Assembly (NCBI RefSeq): GCF_001006045.1
Contig: NZ_CP011267.1
Coordinates: forward strand, 310,001 to 374,000
Reading direction: 5' to 3'
From: Geoglobus ahangari
GTDB lineage: Archaea; Halobacteriota; Archaeoglobi; Archaeoglobales; Archaeoglobaceae
Length of the DNA: 64,000 nt
The notes beneath the pieces are model-generated. The model did no database searches and was not told the origin of the DNA. It worked only from the letters and a program-made list of their open reading frames with translations. The position numbers and the translations under genes were made by a program. Every line of letters starts with the position of its first letter. The stretch's first letter is position 1. This document shows, in pieces, positions 32,864 to 40,863 of this stretch.

Positions 32864-34984
32864 TTACTCAACCGTTACGGTCACCTCCTTGAAGGCGGTG
32901 GCTCCGTAGTAGAGCGGTCCGACCCAGTTGTCGGTGTCAAGGTAGTCCGGCACCCATCCGATTATGTAGAAGTCGAACTGTCCGTGCTCACCCTTGCTGA
33001 GGTACACTGGCCACTCGAGTCCGTTTACGGTGACCTGGAATCCGAGCTGGCTCCAGGTGTTCTGCAGGAGCGTCGCGATCTTCTCTCTCGCGGAGTTACC
33101 GGTGTTGTACGTTATCTCGATGGAGTACTTGGTTGGATCGATGCCAGACTTCTCGATGAGCTCCTTGGCCTTGTTCATGTCGAACGTGTACTTCTTGATT
33201 CCGTACTCCGTGTAGCCTGGCCATCCCTTCGGAATTGCCGCGTAGTTCCTCTCAAGCAGTCCGGAGTAGACGTTCTTGGATATCGTGTCGTATGGCGTCG
33301 CGTAAGCCAGCGCTTCCCTGACGAGCTTGTTGTTGAACGGCTCCTTGTAGGTGTTGAAGACACCGTAGGTTATAACGGGCTGCAGCAGGTCGGTCTTCAC
33401 CACTGACTCATAGCCCTCGAGGGTGAGTCCCTTGGCGTCCTCGAGCCTCTCCGGCGGGAGGGCAACGACGTCAACCGTTCCGGTCTTGAAGAGGTTGACC
33501 CTCGAGACGGCGTCGTTGTTTATGATCCAGATCACGGTGTCGTGCATTGCCTTGTCTCCGCCAGAATACATCTCATCCCAGAGCGACTTGCCCCAGTAGT
33601 ACGGGTTCTTCTTCGCAACTATGTAGCTGTTCTCCTCGTACTCGGCGATGTAGTACGGCCCGGTTCCAACCGGCTTCTGGTGCATCAGCTGGTGGGTAGC
33701 ATCTTCTTTACCCTCGCTGACGTAAGCCTCCCAGGCAGACGGGTTCTTGCCGTTGTCCGATGCCTGCAGTGCCTCCTCATACTTGTCTCCAAGCAGGTAC
33801 TCCATTGGAAGCACAGACAGGAACGGATCTGCCAGAATTCCGAGTATCGGTGAGTACGGCTCCGGGAGCTTGAGCTTGTAGACTCCTGCCGTCTCGCCGC
33901 TGTATCCGAACATGTTCAGCAGCTCGTCAAGGGACTTGACCTCTCCTGCCTTGCCCTTGAACTCGGCGTAGAGCTTCTCATTGGCGAGCACGTTCTTGAA
34001 CTCCTCCTCGGTCATGGCGGTGGAGTTGTCAACGTCAACAAAGTCGAGCATCCAGCTGACGGAGTGGCCGATCCTCTTGACCCTCCAGATGCTGAACGCA
34101 ACGTCTGTGGCATCTATCGGGTATGTCTTGTCATTCCAAGGATCATAAGCGACAACTCCTCCCCTGATGACGAAGTACCACTCCGTGCCGTCCTCGTTGT
34201 GTGCCCAGGCAACGGCGAGGTCGGGCGAGACCTCCTCAGTCTCCTCCTTCCAGTAGGTCACGAGCGTGTCGCCAATCTGGTGCCAGATCTCCCATCCGAA
34301 TGTCTCGTAGGTCGTTGCCGGATCGAAGCTCTCTGGCCAGCCGATGGTTCCTATGACATAGGTGTTCGGATCGTTCACGTAGTCCTTGACACCGATCTCG
34401 ATGGACGGTGCGTTCGGATCCTCCCAGAGCAGGTCGTACCTCTCGGCAAGGGTCGGGTGGTAGTACCTGCCCTCAAGCCAGCTCCAGTAGACTCTCAGCT
34501 GCTTGTTCTGTCCGAATGTCAGGAGCGGTGACTCGTCGTTGGCAATTATGTACATGGCCTCGAAGAGTGCTGTCCTTATCTCCGGGTTGGTCTCCTTCCT
34601 TGCAGCCTTCACAAGTGCGTCAAAGGCGGTGTCCCTCCAGAAGGCGGGGTTTATTGCTCCAAATCCGAGACCCTTCTCCATGAGTTCCTCGATGCTCGGG
34701 GTGTTCTCCTCGTCAACCACGTAGCTAACCCTTATGACCTTCTTGCCACCCGGAGCGCTCACACTCTCAACTTTACCCTTCTCTCCAACGATCACGTAGT
34801 ACTTCTCAGTCTCAACAATCCTCACGCCCTCCGGTATCGAGGGAGTCTCCGTTGGCGCGGGAGTTGCTGTCTTCTCGGGAGTCGGTGTTGGTGTCGCTGC
34901 AGGCTTCTCTTGCTGCTGTGTACAGCCTGCAAATACCAGCCCCAGTGCCACAAGCACGAAGAGCACCAATACAATCTTTCTCAT
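32864..34984 (-). CDS. oppA: Peptide-binding lipoprotein OppA-like, apparently circularly permuted
   Basis: Extracellular binding lipoprotein of the Opp importer (SBP_bac_5 family), 706 aa from the ATG at 34984, preceded by GAGGTGGATGTAAG. The signal peptide ends in the lipobox GLVFAGC (Cys21), and a Thr/Pro linker covers 31-50. Residues about 119-190 (TAFDALVKAARKETNPEIR ... NKQLRVYWSWLEG ... YDLLWED) are what normally forms the C-terminal end of the family. The usual N-terminal start, IGWPESFDPATTYETFG, comes only at about 215. The protein then runs to GWVPDYLDTDNWVGPLYYG and stops, just where the FDALV segment would normally follow. All parts seem present but in permuted order. It heads the opp cluster. 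Confidence 0.85.
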   Translation of the reverse strand: MRKIVLVLFVLVALGLVFAGCTQQQEKPAATPTPTPEKTATPAPTETPSIPEGVRIVETEKYYVIVGEKGKVESVSAPGGKKVIRVSYVVDEENTPSIEELMEKGLGFGAINPAFWRDTAFDALVKAARKETNPEIRTALFEAMYIIANDESPLLTFGQNKQLRVYWSWLEGRYYHPTLAERYDLLWEDPNAPSIEIGVKDYVNDPNTYVIGTIGWPESFDPATTYETFGWEIWHQIGDTLVTYWKEETEEVSPDLAVAWAHNEDGTEWYFVIRGGVVAYDPWNDKTYPIDATDVAFSIWRVKRIGHSVSWMLDFVDVDNSTAMTEEEFKNVLANEKLYAEFKGKAGEVKSLDELLNMFGYSGETAGVYKLKLPEPYSPILGILADPFLSVLPMEYLLGDKYEEALQASDNGKNPSAWEAYVSEGKEDATHQLMHQKPVGTGPYYIAEYEENSYIVAKKNPYYWGKSLWDEMYSGGDKAMHDTVIWIINNDAVSRVNLFKTGTVDVVALPPERLEDAKGLTLEGYESVVKTDLLQPVITYGVFNTYKEPFNNKLVREALAYATPYDTISKNVYSGLLERNYAAIPKGWPGYTEYGIKKYTFDMNKAKELIEKSGIDPTKYSIEITYNTGNSAREKIATLLQNTWSQLGFQVTVNGLEWPVYLSKGEHGQFDFYIIGWVPDYLDTDNWVGPLYYGATAFKEVTVTVE

Positions 34985-35027
34985 CTTACATCCACCTCTC
35001 AATAACAACCCTCAACAACTTCGGAGG

Positions 35028-35040
35028 AAATTTATAATAA
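35028..35040 (-). promoter_or_regulatory. TATA-like region of oppA
   Basis: The minus strand contains TTATAAATTTCC, and further upstream CTTAAATATTTG (plus-strand 35042-35053). Either could drive oppA with a leader of about 20-40 nt containing the Shine-Dalgarno sequence. Confidence 0.35.
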
Positions 35041-35090
35041 CAAATATTTAAGAGTTCCTCCTTGCCAAAGCGAAGCAAACACCATTACCT

Positions 35091-35100
35091 TTTTTAATTC
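35091..35100 (+). promoter_or_regulatory. TATA box of nac-trmI
   Basis: TTTTTAATTC is centred about 26 nt before the ATG at 35121, consistent with a leaderless start. Confidence 0.45.
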
Positions 35101-35120
35101 CCCTGCCAGAGTCCAGACCA

Positions 35121-35450
35121 ATGATGCCGATGAACCCCAAGCAGATGAAGAAGATGATGAAGCAGATGGGTATAGAGATGGACGAAGTGGAGGCCGAGGA
35201 GGTCATCATAGTCACGAAGGGGGAGGAGTGGGTCTTCAAAAACCCGTCAGTTGTGAGGATAACCGCTAAAGGAGTTGAGACGTTCCAGATATCCGGGAAC
35301 TACGAGGTCAGGGAGAGGATCGTCATAAGCGATGAAGACGTTGAGCTCGTTGCGGAGCAGGCTGGAGTTAGCAGGGAAGAGGCAAGGAAGGCTCTGGAGG
35401 AGGCGAAGGGAGACATAGCAGAGGCTCTGATGAAGCTCACGGAAGAATGA
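35121..35450 (+). CDS. nac: Nascent polypeptide-associated complex protein
   Basis: The archaeal homodimeric NAC, a ribosome-associated chaperone that binds emerging chains near L23. 109 aa. The N-terminus is Met/Lys-rich (MMPMNPKQMKKMMKQMG), then the NAC domain (WVFKNPSVVRITAKGVETFQ) and a C-terminal UBA domain (VELVAEQAGVSREEARKALE). The TrmI start overlaps its stop. Confidence 0.97.
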   Translation: MMPMNPKQMKKMMKQMGIEMDEVEAEEVIIVTKGEEWVFKNPSVVRITAKGVETFQISGNYEVRERIVISDEDVELVAEQAGVSREEARKALEEAKGDIAEALMKLTEE

Positions 35451-36187
35451 GACCTCCGGTAGTTCTGAAGAGCGGGAGGAACTTCTACCTCGTGAACGAG
35501 TTCGAGGGAGAGCTCCACACCCACAAGGGGATAGTCAGGCTCGACGAGCTAAAAGAGAAGAGGTACGGCGATTCTGTCACAAGCCATCTCGGCGTGGAGT
35601 TCAAGATCCTCCCCTTCAGCGCTGCAGACTTCTTCAGGCTCTTCAGGAAGAAGGCCACACCCGTGATGCCCAAGGACATAGGGATGATTATCGCGCACAC
35701 CGGCCTGCAGCCCGACTCTCTCATCCTCGACGCAGGAACTGGGAGTGGAGTTACAGCAGCCTACTTCGCATACTTCAACAAGTACGGAGAGGTTGTAACA
35801 GTGGAGAAGAGACCCGAGTTCGCTGAGGTTGCGAGGGAGAACTTCAGGATGGCTGGTTTGAAGAACATTCACCAGATTGTCGGGGATGCGGTTGAGGTGG
35901 CCGAGGGCTTTAAGAGGGAGTTCGACCTCGTGTTTCTGGACATGAAGAACGACGTGGAGATGGTGCCCGTTGCCTACAGAATTCTGAGAGAAGCGGGCTT
36001 TCTTGCGGTCTACAACCCCTACATCGAACAGACCAAGGCTGTCTACGAGAGGATGCTCGAGGTGGGGTTCAGAGACGTTGAGAGCTTCGAGCTGATAAAG
36101 GTGAACCTCGAGTTCAGGAGGGTCGGGACGAGGCCCTTCACAGACATATTCCACACGGGCTTCATTGTCGTGGGCAGGAAGATTTAG
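35447..36187 (+). CDS. trmI: tRNA (adenine-N1)-methyltransferase TrmI family
   Basis: SAM-dependent methyltransferase making m1A in the T-loop of tRNA (positions 57/58 in archaea). 246 aa. An N-terminal beta domain (HTHKGIVRLDELKEKRYGD) is followed by a Rossmann fold with motif I LDAGTGSGVTAAYFAYF and motif II VEKRPEFAEVARENFRMAG. Typical segments are MPKDIGMIIAHTGLQPDS and NPYIEQTKAVYERM. The start overlaps the nac stop by 4 nt, and the stop overlaps the convergent speE stop. Confidence 0.93.
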   Translation: MRPPVVLKSGRNFYLVNEFEGELHTHKGIVRLDELKEKRYGDSVTSHLGVEFKILPFSAADFFRLFRKKATPVMPKDIGMIIAHTGLQPDSLILDAGTGSGVTAAYFAYFNKYGEVVTVEKRPEFAEVARENFRMAGLKNIHQIVGDAVEVAEGFKREFDLVFLDMKNDVEMVPVAYRILREAGFLAVYNPYIEQTKAVYERMLEVGFRDVESFELIKVNLEFRRVGTRPFTDIFHTGFIVVGRKI

Positions 36188-37011
36188 CCCTTCAAGGCTT
36201 TCTCCACAACCATTTTCAGCCATTCCGGCAGGGCGAAGCTTGCAACGTGCAGTTCTGGGTTGTAGTGTACGACCTCCACCTTCCTCTCCTCAAACCTCCT
36301 TCTCAGCTCCTCCAGATCCGGGAAGCTGGGAGAGTGGAGCATGTAGCTCCACAGGCCGAGAGGGTAGGTGGGAACGAAGTTCACGTAAACCCTCACGTCC
36401 ATAACCCTCGAGATGTTTCTGAGCATTGTGGAGAAGTAGTCCTGCTGAACGAAAGGGGACTGGCTCTGGGTGGCGAAGATCTCAGAAATCTTCCTGCACA
36501 TTTTGTAAAACTCCTCGGAGATTATGTGCTCGCTGTAGGGGTTGGGGTCGGTGCCGTCAACGATCATAACGTCGAACCTCTCTCCCGCATTCCTCACAAA
36601 CTCTATCCCGTCCTCGATCAGCAGGGTCACTCGAGGGTCGTCAAAGGCTCCGCGGTCAATGCCGATGAACTCTCTCGAAACCCTGACCACCTCCTCGTCC
36701 AGCTCCACCACCACGACATCGTCAACATCGTGCTTCAGCACCTCTCTCAGGCTACCCCCATCTCCGCCTCCAACAATCAGAACCTTCTTCGGACTTGGGT
36801 GTGAGAACATGGGAACGTGAACGAGCATTTCGTGATAGAATGGCTCGTCCCTCTCGGTGAGCTGGATTTTGCCGTCAAGAACGAGCATCTTTCCAAAATC
36901 GTAGGTGTCAAAGACCTGAATGTGCTGGTATCTGCTGTGGAAGTCCACCATCTTTTCACGAACCCTTATCTTTATCCCCGTGTTGCCGTAGAGCTCCTCG
37001 AACCACTCCAT
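36184..37011 (-). CDS. speE: Polyamine aminopropyltransferase (spermidine synthase)
   Basis: Transfers aminopropyl from decarboxylated SAM to putrescine or a related amine. 275 aa from the ATG at 37011 (MEWFEELYGNTGIKIRVREK). The core has LDGKIQLTERDEPFYHEMLV, VLIVGGGDGGSLREVLKH and the catalytic-loop region IVDGTDPNPYSEH. I chose this start over upstream ATGs because a TATA box lies about 25 nt before it and homologues begin here. Agmatine is an alternative acceptor in some archaea. Confidence 0.93.
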   Translation of the reverse strand: MEWFEELYGNTGIKIRVREKMVDFHSRYQHIQVFDTYDFGKMLVLDGKIQLTERDEPFYHEMLVHVPMFSHPSPKKVLIVGGGDGGSLREVLKHDVDDVVVVELDEEVVRVSREFIGIDRGAFDDPRVTLLIEDGIEFVRNAGERFDVMIVDGTDPNPYSEHIISEEFYKMCRKISEIFATQSQSPFVQQDYFSTMLRNISRVMDVRVYVNFVPTYPLGLWSYMLHSPSFPDLEELRRRFEERKVEVVHYNPELHVASFALPEWLKMVVEKALKG

Positions 37012-37032
37012 GCCAGCCACACTCCCTTCAGG

Positions 37033-37040
37033 ATTTAAAT
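37033..37040 (-). promoter_or_regulatory. TATA box of speE
   Basis: ATTTAAAT is centred about 25 nt before the chosen speE ATG and supports a leaderless start there. Confidence 0.45.
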
Positions 37041-37093
37041 CATGCCCCTCAGATTGGCGACTTGTCATCACACCTCAGTGGCGGGAGTAGTCA

Positions 37094-37927
37094 TCATCGG
37101 GGCTGTAGCGAGAGGACGATGACGGATGTGAAGACCAACGCCATCGCAATCCCGTGCCTGAGGGTAAGCTTTTCCTTAAGAAATACCTTTCCGACCATCG
37201 CACCTATTACCGGGGAGGTGGCGGAGATGGGCGAGACCATGTTGCTCCCTATCAGGCTCACCGACGTCACGAAGGAGAGTATCCCCGTGACCGAGATCAG
37301 GCCCCCGAGCAGGCCCATGTAGACGAGGGTGTTCCTGTCAACCTCAAACCTCCTGACCATCGCGTACAGCATCGCCGAGTTCAGCAAAAGCCTGAGAAAG
37401 GCGAGAGTTACCGGAGAGAGGTGGTCGGTCAGGTAGTCGAGGGTGACTATGGAGATTGCCCACGAGAGGGATGCGAACAGGGCCGTGAGGCTTTTCAGCG
37501 TGAACTTCCCGCCTTCCTTAGGAAGTGCGATCACCGCGAGGAGAGTGAGGAGAGATGCTGCTATTACGTTGGCCGTGACAGCATAGCCGTAAAGAAGGTT
37601 GTCCATCACCGCCACAAAGACGGGATATGTGGAGGCAAGCGGCAGGGCGTAGCTGACGGGGGAGTTCCTGAGGGCGTTGAAGTAGAGCAGATCCCCTATG
37701 AAGAATGAAAAGATGGTGGAGAAGATGAGCAGCAGGACGAGCTTCAGGTTGAGGGGCTCTATGCCGTTCACCAGCACGAGAGGCAGGAGAAAGAGAACCG
37801 CGAACGAGCTCCTGATGAGGTTTCCGGAGTACTCGCTAACATTTCTCAGTCCGAGCTTGAAAACCACACCTCCGGCTCCCCAGCAGATGGCTGAAAGCAG
37901 AGCGAGTGCTATGCCGAGAATCACCAT
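37094..37927 (-). CDS. EamA/DMT-family transporter
   Basis: A 277 aa integral membrane protein with about ten helices arranged as two EamA repeats. The first repeat begins MVILGIALALLSAICWGAGG, and the second begins near LKSLTALFASLSWAIS. The conserved late motif PVIGAMVGKVFLKEKLT is at the end of the second repeat. The substrate (amino acids, sugars or other metabolites) cannot be told from sequence. It lies between speE and the HD gene. Confidence 0.9.
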   Translation of the reverse strand: MVILGIALALLSAICWGAGGVVFKLGLRNVSEYSGNLIRSSFAVLFLLPLVLVNGIEPLNLKLVLLLIFSTIFSFFIGDLLYFNALRNSPVSYALPLASTYPVFVAVMDNLLYGYAVTANVIAASLLTLLAVIALPKEGGKFTLKSLTALFASLSWAISIVTLDYLTDHLSPVTLAFLRLLLNSAMLYAMVRRFEVDRNTLVYMGLLGGLISVTGILSFVTSVSLIGSNMVSPISATSPVIGAMVGKVFLKEKLTLRHGIAMALVFTSVIVLSLQPR

Positions 37928-37965
37928 GAAATCTCAGAGGAAGGGAGTAAAAAAATTAGCGCGTG

Positions 37966-38505
37966 TTAGCTGAGGCCGAGGTCGTCCTTTATCTCCTGCA
38001 AACTTTTTATTCCAACCTCGTAGAGCTTCTCCAGCGGCATTAGCTTCTCAATCAGCCTTATCCTGTCCCTGTCGCAACCAGCTGCAAAGCTCTTCTCCTT
38101 GAACTTCTTCTTCACAGTCTTTGGAGTCACCTCGGTGATCTTCCCGCCCTTGACGAGGGCGCAGGCTATGATCAGGCCGGAAACACTGTCCGCAGCCTGC
38201 AAAGCCACCTCAACCGGTTCCTCGTAATTCATCCCGTGTCTCATGTGGTTGTGCCTCGCAACAACGTCTGCAATCTCCCCGTAACCCTCCTTCCTGAGTA
38301 TCTCAGCCCCAACCTCGCCGTGCCTCTCCATGTCCTCCCCAACAAGCTCGTAGTCGATGTCGTGCAGAATCCCGATCCTCCACCACAAGTCTTCGTCCTC
38401 CCCAAGCTCCCTCGCTATGCCCCTCATCACCGCCGCAGTGGCGAGGCAGTGCTTTATCAGCTTCTCGTCCTTAACGTACTTCTTCAGAAGCTCGAGTTCG
38501 CTCAA
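37966..38505 (-). CDS. HD-domain hydrolase
   Basis: A 179 aa metal-dependent phosphohydrolase of the HD superfamily (COG2316-like). Metal ligands are visible: His19 in LIKHCLATA, His48-Asp49 in IGILHDIDYE, His62 in DMERHGEVG, His85 and onward in VARHNHMRHGMN, and Asp105 in QAADSVSG. The substrate is unknown; nucleotide or tRNA-related substrates are common. The start overlaps the proC stop by 4 nt. Confidence 0.88.
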   Translation of the reverse strand: MSELELLKKYVKDEKLIKHCLATAAVMRGIARELGEDEDLWWRIGILHDIDYELVGEDMERHGEVGAEILRKEGYGEIADVVARHNHMRHGMNYEEPVEVALQAADSVSGLIIACALVKGGKITEVTPKTVKKKFKEKSFAAGCDRDRIRLIEKLMPLEKLYEVGIKSLQEIKDDLGLS

Positions 38506-39221
38506 AGTTCATCAGCCCTCCTGCTCGCAGCTATGAGAGAGTCAATCAATGCCTTTTCAGCATCAACAACCTTCCTGAGACCCTCAGCGGTCGTGCCACC
38601 CGGCGTAGCGACCTTCCTCACAACCTCCTCAAGCCCGTACTTCTCGTAGAGGTAGGATGCTGCCTCGAAGGCTGAGATGGCTGCTTTTCTGGCGTTGTCG
38701 TAGCCAACCCCCTGATGAATCGCGGAAAGCACAAACGCGTTTATCAGCTTGGCCAGTATTGCCGGGGAGCTTCCGAGGAAGGAGGTCATGGCCTCCAGCT
38801 CCCTCTCATCCTCGCAGAATATGAAGTCAGCCTCAAGGAACCTGAGGTGCTCCGCGGTTTCGGGAGGATAGCAGGCGACCACCCCTCTCCTCTCGATTGC
38901 AAGGTTCGTCATCGCCCTGAAGGGGTTGTCTATGTGCCTGAGCATCTCCTCCAGCTTCACCCCTGCAGCGAAGCTTATGAGCGGCTTGCCCTTCGCCACG
39001 CTCCCGATTAGCTCCATGTTCTTCCTGAAGACGGAGGGCTTGAGGGTGACGACGAATATGTTCGCGTCTTTCGCAGCCTCAATCTCAGAGACCACCTCAA
39101 CACCCTCAATCTCGGGAAACAGATCCTTCCTCCTCCTGACCGCTATTACTTCAGCGTTCCTCACAGCGTTTCTGATAATGGCAGTGCCCAGATTTCCAGC
39201 ACCTATTACCGCAACCTTCAT
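38502..39221 (-). CDS. proC: Pyrroline-5-carboxylate reductase-like protein
   Basis: NAD(P)H-dependent reductase of proline synthesis. 239 aa. The Rossmann motif GAGNLGTAI is at residues 7-15, with FVVTLKPSVFRKNMELIGS and ISFAAGVKLEEM in the first domain. The dimer/active-site segment is SAIHQGVGYDNARKAAISAF and VATPGGTTAEGLRKV. Slightly shorter than bacterial ProC. It is coupled to the HD gene downstream. Confidence 0.9.
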   Translation of the reverse strand: MKVAVIGAGNLGTAIIRNAVRNAEVIAVRRRKDLFPEIEGVEVVSEIEAAKDANIFVVTLKPSVFRKNMELIGSVAKGKPLISFAAGVKLEEMLRHIDNPFRAMTNLAIERRGVVACYPPETAEHLRFLEADFIFCEDERELEAMTSFLGSSPAILAKLINAFVLSAIHQGVGYDNARKAAISAFEAASYLYEKYGLEEVVRKVATPGGTTAEGLRKVVDAEKALIDSLIAASRRADEL

Positions 39222-39230
39222 GCTTTCACC

Positions 39231-39413
39231 TCAATCGCACACGAAACCCATAACCTCGACCACTTCCTTATCCGCAGCTTCCTCAGGCCTGATGGCCGAG
39301 TTATCATAGAGAAGAACCATTCCGCTTTCATAAAGCTTACTGGCGTATTCAACCGCCCTCTCAGCATCAACCTCAACCTCTTTCCCATCCTCCACGAACC
39401 TGAAAATCACCAT
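39231..39413 (-). CDS. Small acidic protein, 60 aa (unknown)
   Basis: A 60 aa protein starting MVIFRFVEDGKEVEVDAERA and ending VVEVMGFVCD. The longer frame upstream overlaps the lipoprotein gene and is not used. It looks like a compact alpha/beta domain with YASKLYESGMVLLYDN in the middle. It lies between a LolA-like lipoprotein gene and proC. I do not recognise a family. Confidence 0.6.
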   Translation of the reverse strand: MVIFRFVEDGKEVEVDAERAVEYASKLYESGMVLLYDNSAIRPEEAADKEVVEVMGFVCD

Positions 39414-39426
39414 AACGAAACTGGTC

Positions 39427-40056
39427 TCAGGAGAGATATATCGCTTTCCTTGCATCGCCGCACGGCATGAAGAGGGATGGGCTGAGATCGGGATTGAACT
39501 CAACCTCAAGCACCTCGACCGTCTGTTTGGCCGTGACGTTGCCCTCAGGAGTTTCAAGCACCGCCCCCACCTCAGCCCTCACGATGTACCACTCATTCCT
39601 GTCCACCCAGACCCTCTCAACCCATTCGGCAGTATTTTCTTTTTCAAACTCGATCACAACACAGTTTCTGCCGAGCACGGTCTCGTACCCAGACACCCTG
39701 CCCTCCTGCCGCTTCATCAGCTCGAGGTAGTGGGTGAAGAAGTCCACCGCCTCATCTTCACCCCTGTTTGAGTGAAAAACGTGCCTGTCGTCGCACATCC
39801 ACCTCTCGGAGCCGTTTACGACAATAACGGACGAGTTCTGCTCCAGCCTCATCCTGTCCGGCTTCACGAAGTACATCCTGAACTCGAAGCTGCCGCTCTC
39901 ATTCCCCACGCTCCAGTTAATCCTCCCCACGATCCTGTAAGAATTAACGGACTCGAGCCTCTTCTCCACGTTCTCGATAATCGCTCTCTCATCCTCCTGA
40001 GCGCACATGAGGAGGAGCAGGGAGGTGACGAGCAGGATGGGCAAAGTTTTTCGCAT
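39427..40056 (-). CDS. LolA/RseB-like lipoprotein
   Basis: A 209 aa exported protein. A signal peptide with a lipobox-like LLLMC (Cys18) is followed by a beta-rich domain of the lipoprotein-carrier type: YRIVGRINWSVGNESGSFEF, MYFVKPDRMRLEQNSS, IVVNGSERWM and WVERVWVDRNEWYIVRAE. This fold is common in archaeal surface lipoproteins (DUF4367/LolA-like) and may bind hydrophobic ligands. It has several N-glycosylation sequons. A TATA box about 26 nt before the ATG suggests a leaderless start. It is divergent from another lipoprotein gene, with an inverted repeat between them. Confidence 0.75.
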   Translation of the reverse strand: MRKTLPILLVTSLLLLMCAQEDERAIIENVEKRLESVNSYRIVGRINWSVGNESGSFEFRMYFVKPDRMRLEQNSSVIVVNGSERWMCDDRHVFHSNRGEDEAVDFFTHYLELMKRQEGRVSGYETVLGRNCVVIEFEKENTAEWVERVWVDRNEWYIVRAEVGAVLETPEGNVTAKQTVEVLEVEFNPDLSPSLFMPCGDARKAIYLS

Positions 40057-40077
40057 ACATAAGTCATGGATTGAAAG

Positions 40078-40085
40078 ATAAAAAT
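40078..40085 (-). promoter_or_regulatory. TATA box of the LolA-like lipoprotein gene
   Basis: ATAAAAAT is centred about 26 nt before the ATG at 40056. Confidence 0.45.
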
Positions 40086-40096
40086 CTTTTCGCCTT

Positions 40097-40125
40097 AGCT
40101 TAGGTTAGGTTTCTTAACCATAGCT
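40097..40125. promoter_or_regulatory. Imperfect inverted repeat between divergent lipoprotein promoters
   Basis: AGCTTAGGTTA, a 7-nt spacer, then TAACCATAGCT: 9 of 11 positions pair. It sits upstream of both TATA boxes (40078-40085 leftward; 40139-40147 rightward), so one regulator could control both genes. Confidence 0.4.
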
Positions 40126-40138
40126 TACGAGAAAAAAA

Positions 40139-40147
40139 CTTAAATTC
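40139..40147 (+). promoter_or_regulatory. TATA box of the DUF4350-like lipoprotein gene
   Basis: CTTAAATTC is centred about 25 nt before the ATG at 40168. Confidence 0.45.
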
Positions 40148-40167
40148 ACAGAATTCAAACCGAAGCC

Positions 40168-40836
40168 ATGGGTTCAAGAACGCTCGCTTTCGTGATCCTG
40201 ATCGCTCTCACAATCCCCGCCCTGCTCTCGTCCGGATGCGCGGACAAACAGGAGGCCAAGGTTGTTTTCGACACGCAGCACAGACCAATATTCTCGAGCT
40301 TCGAGAAGATGAAGGGCGTGTTCACAGAAAAGGGGCTGGAGGTTGTTGAAGGAGGTATTGACGATCTCGGAGATGCGAGGGCATACATCCTCACAGGGCC
40401 GGCGCACAGGGTTTACGAGAGGGAGATTGTGGACTTTGTGAAGGGTGGCGGGGTGCTGGTGATCATGATCCACATCCCTCCCACCAACCTGATGCCGCTG
40501 CTTAAGGCGTTCGGCATGAGCGCTGACACGAGCCCGATAGAGCACAACGTCGTTAAGGCCATCCCTTCTGTTGAAACCGAGCTATCCAGAGATGTGGAGA
40601 GCATAGTTCTTTACGGGGCGTTCAGAGTTAGCAATCCAGTTTTCGTTGAGGATAAGAGCGTCATCAGGCTCTCGGGCGAAGAGAAGGGAGTGGTGGGGAT
40701 GAAGAGGTTTGGAGAAGGCTACGTGATACTCATAGGCGATGACGCTGCTTTCATGGACACATACATAGACAGCGCAGACAACCTGAAATTCGTTGAGAAC
40801 CTCGCCGAGTTCATACTGAAGAATGGCAAAGGTTAA
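40168..40836 (+). CDS. DUF4350-like lipoprotein with GATase-type fold
   Basis: A 222 aa exported lipoprotein: signal peptide, then LLSSGC with Cys24. The mature part resembles the DUF4350/ThuA-like alpha/beta fold, with VVFDTQHRPIFSS at the start, AYILTGPAHRVYEREIVDFV, the turn KGGGVLVIMIHIPP and the late GEGYVILIGDDAAFMD, where IGDDAAF resembles the conserved 'GDSDF' of such domains. The role is unknown. The AOR promoter overlaps its stop codon. Confidence 0.72.
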   Translation: MGSRTLAFVILIALTIPALLSSGCADKQEAKVVFDTQHRPIFSSFEKMKGVFTEKGLEVVEGGIDDLGDARAYILTGPAHRVYEREIVDFVKGGGVLVIMIHIPPTNLMPLLKAFGMSADTSPIEHNVVKAIPSVETELSRDVESIVLYGAFRVSNPVFVEDKSVIRLSGEEKGVVGMKRFGEGYVILIGDDAAFMDTYIDSADNLKFVENLAEFILKNGKG

Positions 40837-40840
40837 ATTT
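40831..40840 (+). promoter_or_regulatory. TATA box of the AOR gene
   Basis: GGTTAAATTT is centred about 28 nt before the ATG at 40864 and overlaps the stop codon of the upstream lipoprotein gene. Confidence 0.4.
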
Positions 40841-40863
40841 TCCCGCTTTTCAAATTTTAAATT

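Noticed and set aside
32864-34984. Frameshift or gene fusion as an explanation for the odd OppA
   Set aside because: The frame is open throughout with a single signal peptide and each family segment appears once. Permutation explains the order better than a broken or duplicated gene.
39414-39557. A 108-aa version of the small acidic protein
   Set aside because: Its first 48 residues overlap the lipoprotein gene in another frame and look like translated noise (rich in Arg and Ser).
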